Under the pieces are notes generated by a model that was not told where the DNA came from, searched no databases, and worked only from the letters and a program-made list of their open reading frames with translations. From positions 2,914,001-2,978,000 of the forward strand of contig CP053156.1 in NCBI GenBank assembly GCA_014607495.2: a DNA stretch of 64,000 nucleotides. Reading direction: 5' to 3'. Numbering within the stretch: position 1 is the stretch's first letter; each line of letters starts with the position of its first letter. Both the position numbers and the translations under genes were made by a program. The stretch is from Carposina sasakii (taxonomy: Eukaryota > Arthropoda > Insecta > Lepidoptera > Carposinidae). Of the stretch, positions 61,501 through 64,000 are shown one piece after another.

Positions 61501-62561
61501 TCACGCGGACAAAGTCGTAAGCGTCTGCTAATAGGTACATAATATTATAGATGCCAAAAGTTTGTGATAATGTGAAGTTACTAAGCGCATATTTTATTAC
61601 TGAAAAGCCTATTTTATTTCAATATTTATGTTCTAGAGCGAGATAGATGCAGTCGATGGGCGTGGTAACACCGCATTGCAAATAGTTTGCGGCGCGGGCT
61701 TGAAAAATAACACTAAAGAGATTGTCAAACTGTTGCTTGACAAAAAGGTAAGAACACATGTACAGGGTGTAACAGAAGGGGTATTTTAAGCGAAATGCTA
61801 TAATTTCGAAATAAGACATTTTTTCAAGTCATTAACATTTTTTTTTTACTTTTTACAGGCTGACCCGCTGAAGAATGAAAGTAGCGTATCGGCCTGGCAG
61901 CTCGTGAAAAATATTCCAGAACTGAAGCAGATTATCAAAGAGTATCTCCCGGAGACCATCTGCGATGAAGACATCAAGTCTGAGCCTGAAGACGAGTTTG
62001 AATCTGCTGAGGAGGATGTAAGTACCAAAGCAACTGTTATTTTAAAAGAAGACTTATTTGATTAGTATAGTAAATGCAGCCGACATGATCTTTAGAATTC
62101 CCGTTATATTCCCGAAAAATCCCTTCTCAGTGGTTCGTCACAAAACTGAGCCATCGCGGTCCGAATATCATGTTTCTATCTTCGCTAGTTTCACCTCTTG
62201 AGTCTAAGTCGCAAAAAAGACATTCATAAAAGACGTAAGACATAAGAGAAATCGTCAAACGTGTTTTCTTATTACCTTTTAGGACTACATTTAAACGCGG
62301 AACTGCGGATTGTTGCCATTTTTTTGCTGTTGTAAAAGTGTGCTTGATCACGCGTTCTGGGGAACTTATTACCTACCTGTCCTTCCCCCTTAGGAGGGTT
62401 CCGTATCGCTGCCGGAACTGCCGCTGTACGTGCACGAGGTGTCGGCGCGGCTGGACGCACGCGGCTGGCGGGCGCTGGCGGCGCGCACGCGGCTCGCGGC
62501 GCACACGGAGCCGCTGGCGCGCGCGCACAGCCCCGCCGCCGCGCTGCTCACGCTGCTGCAG
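37564..62561 (+). CDS. Rel: Relish, NF-kappa-B p100/p105-type transcription factor of the Imd pathway (3' end outside window)
   Basis: Exons: 37564-37714, 39062-39204, 42888-43048, 46914-47019, 48519-48651, 49863-49967, 51846-51954, 53271-53446, 53708-53757, 54909-54959, 55691-55931, 56262-56287, 57134-57199, 57612-57725, 58160-58269, 58924-59099, 60281-60418, 60993-61171, 61637-61747, 61859-62017, 62394-62561. They give 2673 nt, 891 codons, every join in phase. Rel homology domain, residues about 51-335: DNA-contact loop FRFRYRSEMVGTHG (Relish-type, lacking the Cys of Dorsal/Dif); dimerisation half ICRISRYAGQACGNEDVFL and VHHQFGIVFRTPPY. NLS KRRK near residue 348. Ser-rich linker with a possible caspase site (IASD483). 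Ankyrin repeats, about 581-835 (NTILHLAIINDNPSQV, NAVHLAVEY, TALHRAAVTGCEVSA, SPLHLAAYDDSLNII, NTALQIVCGAG). Acidic EPEDEFESAEEDEG, then the start of a death domain. After infection Relish is phosphorylated and cleaved by Dredd, and its N-terminal half drives antimicrobial peptide genes. About 50 more residues are expected past the edge. Confidence 0.96.
37807..37816 (+). promoter_or_regulatory. Kappa-B-like site in Relish intron 1
   Basis: TGGATTCCCC lies 93 bp after exon 1 and differs by one base from GGGATTCCCC. Relish-type kappa-B sites follow GGGGATTYYYY. It could serve autoregulation, but one such near-match is expected by chance every few kilobases. Confidence 0.25.
37933..39005 (-). 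pseudogene. RTE-like LINE fragment, reverse transcriptase C-terminal part, in Relish intron 1
   Basis: Minus strand, from the right: GHPFPINRGVRQGDPLSPK, LRFADDIVLFEEHPDKLA (catalytic FADD), KSMEVGLEMNESKTIV, YVYLGQIISPSDQMTKEI and CLTYGCETWSLTK. After a frameshift near 38380 it continues LRSNVEKWSKRV, GRRKRGRPIRRWEDEI and RVALDRAQWRQLEEAF, to a stop near 38029. The 3' tail TTTATTAATACAAATACAAA (plus strand) follows to 37933. It is 5'-truncated, and the antisense insertion is harmless to splicing as far as can be seen. The clade is from motif style, not a tree. Confidence 0.85.
39240..39380 (-). repeat. Family E repeat, reverse, at the start of Relish intron 2
   Basis: In reverse: GAGCTAACTAGCAACTTGTC, GATCTTTTACATCTGGCCC and CAGTTCTGGCTACCCCATTT. 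It begins 36 bp after the exon 2 donor. Confidence 0.6.
39535..39942. mobile_element. Element family D, copy 1 (GATAATTATC-rich)
   Basis: It starts ATGGTACGAAATTATCAAGA and ends in GATAATTATCGTCATAATTA then CACTTCGAACCC. The mid-part is shared with 43499-43881 (reverse) and 59561-60012: AAGAAGGTCTCACTTTTTGG, a GCAAAGAATTATGTGATAAA block, and TTTGATTCAGAGTTTG. It is a non-autonomous element with GGTTCGAA ends, of unknown superfamily. Confidence 0.75.
40132..40754 (+). repeat. Left long terminal inverted repeat of the DD41D element
   Basis: Begins CAGGGTGTCCCAAGAAATAG; the inner end is CTACATCGCCTTAAAAAAAA then TTCTT. Compared with the right arm I noticed GTGG/GGGG, TAG/TAC, a TATAT/TTTTT change near 40255, and one base difference in the inner T run. 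Confidence 0.9.
41150..42175 (+). CDS. DD41D transposase (mariner/Tc1 superfamily)
   Basis: 341 residues, unbroken. The N-terminal helix-turn-helix region (MSFSSRDYALMHYFYGY, KGNASEAARLYRQQ) and a GRRPGRPSQM linker precede a second HTH (VSVRTIERRTGIPKSEAHRI). The DDD catalytic triad is Asp161 (LWTDESHF), Asp252 (IFQNDGAPCHF) and Asp294 (SPDLNPIDFFVWG). Exactly 41 residues separate the last two, placing it in the DD41D group (named VISITOR in recent literature, as I recall) rather than DD34D mariner or DD34E Tc1. The enzyme cuts and pastes the element into TA. The stop codon and last few codons lie inside the right inverted repeat. The frame looks functional. The ATG at 41150 is preferred because it gives the full N-terminal domain. 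Confidence 0.95.
   Translation: MSFSSRDYALMHYFYGYAKGNASEAARLYRQQVQNSGEPQPETWPDHRTILRVHNSYMEGRLPGRRPGRPSQMHDPDVVDSVVEEVARDPSVSVRTIERRTGIPKSEAHRILQKEGFHPYHIQKVQQLKPEDYPRRVAFCQEMLRRQAEDANFFNTILWTDESHFKRCGIFNIHNYHSWSIENPHMTRASNFQEQFSVNLWSGVLNGQLIGPFQLPDRLNGESYLEFLRQDLDGLLENVDLLTRRNMIFQNDGAPCHFASIVRQHLTERFGDKWIGRGGPIAWPPRSPDLNPIDFFVWGYYKELVYAKDIRNIAELRTKLRQAEETIKSNRVAFLRLKEFF
42162..42784 (-). repeat. Right long terminal inverted repeat of the DD41D element
   Basis: Reverse complement of 40132-40754. It begins AAGAATTTTTTTAAGGCGAT, so its first bases encode the final residues and TAA of the transposase. Confidence 0.9.
43095..43355 (-). repeat. LINE-tail element, reverse, in Relish intron 3
   Basis: In reverse: GCCGCGTGGTGCCAGCAGAG, CGTACGAGGCGATTAAGGG, CCGCCTGCCCAGCGTGGTGA, GGGGGAGGCCTACGTCCAGC and GGACTGCAATAGG. 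Relatives are at 35855-36090, 43996-44095, 53505-53600 (forward) and 58375-58555. Confidence 0.75.
43499..43881 (-). mobile_element. Element family D, copy 2 (reverse)
   Basis: Starts AGGGTTCGAAGGGTTATCAC and ends CTTGATAATTTCGAACCATG; reversed relative to copies 1 and 3. The right edge carries AGATAATTATC three times in a row. Confidence 0.75.
43996..46465. repeat. Repeat-dense part of Relish intron 3
   Basis: In order: LINE-tail piece 43996-44095; family C MITE half 44108-44230 (GTCGATTCTGACCGTCACAC); family F scraps 44455-44605; GACCCGCCCCGGCTTCGCAC unit at 44955-45015; family E end 45655-45760; a fairly complete family F copy 45871-46120 (GACTAGTGGACGCCCGCGAC, TATGTTAAGTGGGACCTG); and CTCGCCCCGGCTTTGCACGG unit 46248-46460 ending TTTATATTATAGAT. 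No exon is seen between 43048 and 46914. Confidence 0.65.
47136..47281. mobile_element. MITE family C, complete copy
   Basis: GGTCGATTCCGGCAGTCACA then CTTAAACATAAACCTAATTT on the left is mirrored by AAATTAGTCCTACCTGTCC.. and GTTTAGGTTTAAGTGTGACT then GCCGGAATCGACC on the right. It is about 145 bp and almost fully palindromic. Another half lies at 47345-47455. Located in Relish intron 4. Confidence 0.8.
48860..49620 (-). repeat. Reverse repeat element and LINE fragment in Relish intron 5
   Basis: 48900-49138 is the reverse of 56506-56700 (CAGGGTGATTTTTGGTCGTC at its outer end). 49177-49620, minus strand, encodes broken LINE peptides LPWSCMTYGAETWNLTVGL, HRLHVTQRAMDKVRNSII, KVTDVVSKCSRLKWQ and RSIGRPPVIDR, the part after the reverse transcriptase of an RTE-like LINE. 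Both are degenerate. Confidence 0.75.
50250..50400. mobile_element. MITE family C, diverged copy
   Basis: TGGTTGAATCTGACCGTCAC to, mirrored, AGTGAGGCGGTCAGAATCGA. The centre contains an ATTTATTTATTT run absent from the 47.1-kb copy. Confidence 0.65.
50418..51510 (+). pseudogene. Non-LTR retrotransposon reverse transcriptase fragment in Relish intron 6
   Basis: Reading order: GLLIRALKSLHEDSNACVRI, MGVRQGCVASPWLFNLIID, then after a shift near 50670 YLSNADDVVLLASSEEEL (the usual YADD changed to NADD), KGMKMNVSKTKVMVFEKDE, EFVYLGTLFTRDGKHDKYI and RRVNAGNRVNGALNSFM. After further breaks at about 51015-51240 come MERMDESRLTKKVYNGRVD, GRPRRTLTDHIGEILEKGQ and VCQDRSKWRA. The tail ends ACGGGAAAGAGGCGTGATTT then (ATGT)n. 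It is sense-oriented and dead. Confidence 0.85.
52205..53040 (+). repeat. SINE piece and two family F copies in Relish intron 7
   Basis: 52205-52392: tRNA B box GGTTCGAATCCTGCTAGGTG plus SINE body. 52385-52580: AAGCCCGCGATTCCGTCCGC then GTGGCCTGCAG, AATTATCCGGGATAATGAA. 52846-53037: ACTAGTGGACGCCCGCGACT, CCGTCCGCGTGAACTGCAG, AATCGGTTCAATAGTTTTGG and a TATTTATAATATTAGTAAGG tail. No exon is hidden here. Confidence 0.75.
53505..53600 (+). repeat. LINE-tail element, forward, in Relish intron 8
   Basis: GGGCGTGCCCTGGGGGAGGC, CTACGTCCAGCAGTGGACTG then CAATAGGCTGAAGACGAAGATGA in the short intron between exons 8 and 9. Confidence 0.75.
54087..54440 (+). mobile_element. Full-length tRNA-headed SINE in Relish intron 9
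   Basis: The head at 54088-54160 looks like a tRNA gene: A-box region TAGCTTAGTGGTTAAAGCG, B box GGTTCGATTCC, and CCCACTCGGGTGA at the end pairing with ACCCGGT. The anticodon arm pairs poorly, and the head continues into a SINE body (GCGCCTGATCTCTCTCTGG, GACTCTGAGAGTGACGGAA, CCGTAGAGATTGGCCGCC) also found at 28645-28830. It is therefore a SINE, not a tRNA gene. Confidence 0.85.
54847..54908 (+). repeat. Duplicated 3' splice site before Relish exon 10
   Basis: A 29-bp block, ACTAATATTTATTTAATTAT then TTTTTTCAG, occurs twice, at 54847-54875 and 54880-54908, offset by exactly 33 bp. Both end in CAG. The second is the acceptor that continues the Relish frame. Using the first would add AGC AAC TAA, an immediate stop. 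Confidence 0.92.
55320..55579. mobile_element. MITE family A, copy 4 (260 bp)
   Basis: CAGGGTGTAACAGAAAGGGT to its mirror CCCTTTTTGTTACACCCTG, flanked by TA (55318-55319, 55580-55581). It is the best-preserved copy of the family and ends 111 bp before Relish exon 11. Confidence 0.92.
56262..56287 (+). other. Rel: Relish microexon 12 (26 nt)
   Basis: Acceptor TTTCTTTACAG, then 26 nt, then donor GTAAGT. With the last base of exon 11 it encodes DYFNIASDA (residues 476-484). Both splice sites are strong and the frame fits only if it is included. If skipped, exon 13 would be read as GTGRQL and stop. Confidence 0.88.
56455..57090 (+). repeat. Three adjacent repeats in Relish intron 12
   Basis: 56455-56515: family E start. 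56506-56815: element with CAGGGTGATTTTTGGTCGTC end, CATTTTTCTCCATGGAAGC, and the ACGCGTGTAGCAAGATTTTTT module. 56850-57090: LINE fragment encoding KLKCQWAGHIHRRSDGR, then LEWRPPLGNRSVGHPPVID and the tail CTACGTCCAGCAGTAGGCTG. Confidence 0.7.
57356..57575 (+). repeat. Retroelement family F copy in Relish intron 13
   Basis: ACTAGTGGACACCTGCGACT, CGTCCGCGTGGACTGCAG, TCGAAATTATGCGGGATAAA, and the tail TTCGCGTTTATAATATTAGT. It ends 37 bp before exon 14. Confidence 0.75.
58375..58555 (-). repeat. LINE-tail element, reverse, in Relish intron 15
   Basis: In reverse: CGTGTGGTGTCGGCAGAGTA, CCATGTCTGCCCATGGGTAT, TGTGGCGTGCCCTGAGGGAG and GCCTACGTTTAGCAGTGGAC. Confidence 0.7.
59282..60012. mobile_element. 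Retroelement unit and element family D copy 3 in Relish intron 16
   Basis: 59282-59480: ATCCGCCCCGGCTTTGCACG, CACGTGGACAAAGTCGTGGG, TTCTCGAGATCTGTGCTTAG. 59561-60012: family D copy from CATGGTTCGAAATTATCAAG to CACTTCGAACCTTG, with GATAATTATC-type palindromes packed at its right end (59905-59990). Confidence 0.7.
61763..61808 (+). mobile_element. MITE family A, one-ended fragment next to a Relish donor
   Basis: CAGGGTGTAACAGAAGGGGT then ATTTTAAGCGAAATGCTATA, preceded by TA. Only the left arm is present. It starts 15 bp after the exon 19 end, in an intron of just 111 bp. Confidence 0.8.
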
Positions 62562-62750
62562 GTGAGGCGCTAAATTACAACGGAACGTTTTTGGTTTTGG
62601 TTTGGCTGTTTATTTGACGGCGTTTCAGGTATTTTCAACGTCTATCTTTGGCTTTTAACGTTGTATAAATTTAGCGCAGTATGAAATGTGCTTAACATTA
62701 CGTTTTTTGTTGTGGTTTAGCTTTGGTAAATATGTCAAACTTTTGCGCCA
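62562..62750 (+). other. Start of the last visible Relish intron
   Basis: The donor GTGAGG at 62562 follows CTGCTGCAG. Unique sequence follows until the minisatellite. No exon is seen between here and 64000. Confidence 0.6.
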
Positions 62751-63958
62751 TTGCCTTCCTGCTCGCTCCTGCAGGCATGTGCCTTGCCCTGCTCACTCCT
62801 GCAGGTATAATTCCTGCCTGCTCATTCCTGCAGGTATATACCCTGCCTGCTTACTTCTGCAGGTATATGTCCTGCCTGCTCACTCCTGCAGTTATATGTC
62901 CTGCCTGCTCATTCCTGCAGGTATATGTCCTGCCTGCTCACTCCTGCCTGCAGGTATATGTCCTGCCTGCTCACTCCTGCAGGTATATGTCCTGCCTGCT
63001 CACTCCTGCAGGTATATGTCCTGCCTGCTCACTCCAGCAGGTATGTGTCCTGCCTGCTCACTCCTGCAGGTATATGTCCTGCCTGCTCACTCCAGCAGGT
63101 ATGTGTCCTGCCTGCTCACTCCTGCAGGTATATGTTCTGTCTGCTCACTCCTGCCTGCAGGTATGTGTCCTGCCTGCTCACTCCTGCAGATATATGTCCT
63201 GTCTGCTCACTCTGCCTGCAGGTATATGTCCTGCCTGCTCACTCCTGCAGGTATATGTCCTGTCTGCTCACTCCTGCCTGCAGGTATATGTCCTGCCTGC
63301 TCACTCCTGCAGGTATATGTCCTGCCTGCTCACTCCAGCAGGTATGTGTCCTGCCTGCTCACTCCTGCAGGTATATGTCCTGTCTGCTCACTCCTGCCTG
63401 CAGGTATGTGTCCTGCCTGCTCACTCCTGCAGGTATATGTCCTGTCTGCTCACTCCTGCCTGCAGGTATATGTCCTGCCTGCTCACTCCTGCAGGTATAT
63501 GTCCTGCCTGCTCACTCCTGCAGGTATATGTCCTGCCTGCTCACTCCTGCAGGTATATGTCCTGCCTGCTCACTCCAGCAGGTATGTGTCCTGCCTGCTC
63601 ACTCCTGCAGGTATATGTCCTGTCTGCTCACTCCTGCCTGCAGGTATGTGTCCTGCCTGCTCACTCCTGCAGGTATATGTCCTGTCTGCTCACTCCTGCC
63701 TGCAGGTATATGTCCTGCCTGCTCACTCCTGCAGGTATATGTCCTGTCTGCTCACTCCAGCAGGTATGTGTCCTGCCTACTCACTCCTGCAGGTATATGT
63801 CCTGTCTGCTCACTCCTGCCTGCAGGTATATGTCCTGCCTGCTCACTCCTGCAGATATATGTCCTGCCTGCTCACTCCAGCAGGTATGTGTCCTGCCTGC
63901 TCACTCCTGCAGGTATATGTCCTGTCTGCTCACTCCTGCCTGCTCACTCCTGCAGGTA
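62751..63958 (+). repeat. 29/33-bp minisatellite, about 40 units, in a Relish intron
   Basis: Basic unit, 29 bp: GTATATGTCCTGCCTGCTCA then CTCCTGCAG. Variants: 33 bp with an extra CTGC, GTATGTG instead of GTATATG, and CCAGCAG instead of CCTGCAG. The left-edge units (62751-62900) are more diverged. A higher-order period of 240 bp is visible: 63301-63480 and 63541-63720 are identical. The strand has no stop codon in any frame, so a 354-codon frame (62925-63989) runs through it; that frame has no gene features. Nearly every unit reads CTCACTCCTGCAG followed at once by GTATAT or GTATGT, which is an acceptor joined to a donor. Confidence 0.95.
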
Positions 63959-64000
63959 TGTGCCCACTGTCCTGCGCAGTTATGGGTAAAAACCCCTCTA

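Noticed and set aside
62751..63958. CRISPR-like array of short repeats
   Set aside because: No unique spacers exist; units abut directly and the context is an insect nuclear intron.
62925..63989. 354-codon open frame, the longest in the right part of the window
   Set aside because: It is a minisatellite whose 29-bp unit has no stop on this strand in any frame. The peptide cycles through three frame versions of the same unit and lies in a Relish intron.
63985..64000. Start of a further Relish exon at the right edge (after CTGCGCAG)
   Set aside because: The few residues readable there do not resemble a death domain and the preceding tract is repeat-derived.

Overview
The window looks like nuclear DNA of a moth or butterfly (Lepidoptera). 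Genes are split by GT-AG introns and embedded in AT-rich DNA. The intergenic and intronic space is packed with short dispersed repeats typical of lepidopteran genomes: tRNA-headed SINEs, 5'-truncated non-LTR retrotransposons, and TA-flanked hairpin MITEs. I cannot name a species. Exon joins were worked out by hand from splice sites, phase and protein continuity, without any database search.

Layout. 1-1737: repeats. 1738-3560 (+): large last exon of a cysteine-rich, low-complexity protein I do not recognise. 4205-5507 (-): the 3' three exons of a CAP/antigen-5-type secreted protein with a long acidic tail; its N-terminal exons were not found. 5.5-13.8 kb: repeats and unique AT-rich DNA, no gene seen. 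13847-15064 (+): complete ribulose-5-phosphate 3-epimerase (4 exons, 226 aa). 15218-16672 (-): complete SPOUT1-type rRNA methyltransferase (3 exons, 409 aa), convergent with the epimerase. 16.7-22.8 kb: repeats. 22869-32807 (+): complete ATIC (purH), 10 exons, 592 aa, with introns full of transposon relics including a 710-bp hAT-like element with a perfect 8-bp target duplication. 32.8-37.5 kb: nested and back-to-back MITEs. 37564 to beyond the right edge (+): Relish, the NF-kappa-B of the insect Imd pathway. Twenty-one exons are visible (891 codons: Rel homology domain, NLS, linker, ankyrin repeats, start of the death domain); the end lies outside.

The genes do not form a pathway cluster. 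The epimerase and ATIC are housekeeping enzymes (pentose phosphate, purine synthesis), SPOUT1 is an RNA-modifying enzyme, and Relish is an immune transcription factor. The most interesting signals are in Relish. A 33-bp tandem duplication gives exon 10 two identical acceptors, the first of which leads straight into a stop codon. A 26-nt microexon encodes a caspase-like IASD motif, and skipping it would also truncate the protein before the ankyrin repeats. The last visible intron holds a roughly 40-copy minisatellite, most units of which contain an acceptor fused directly to a donor. Intron 2 carries a structurally intact DD41D transposon with terminal inverted repeats of about 620 bp.
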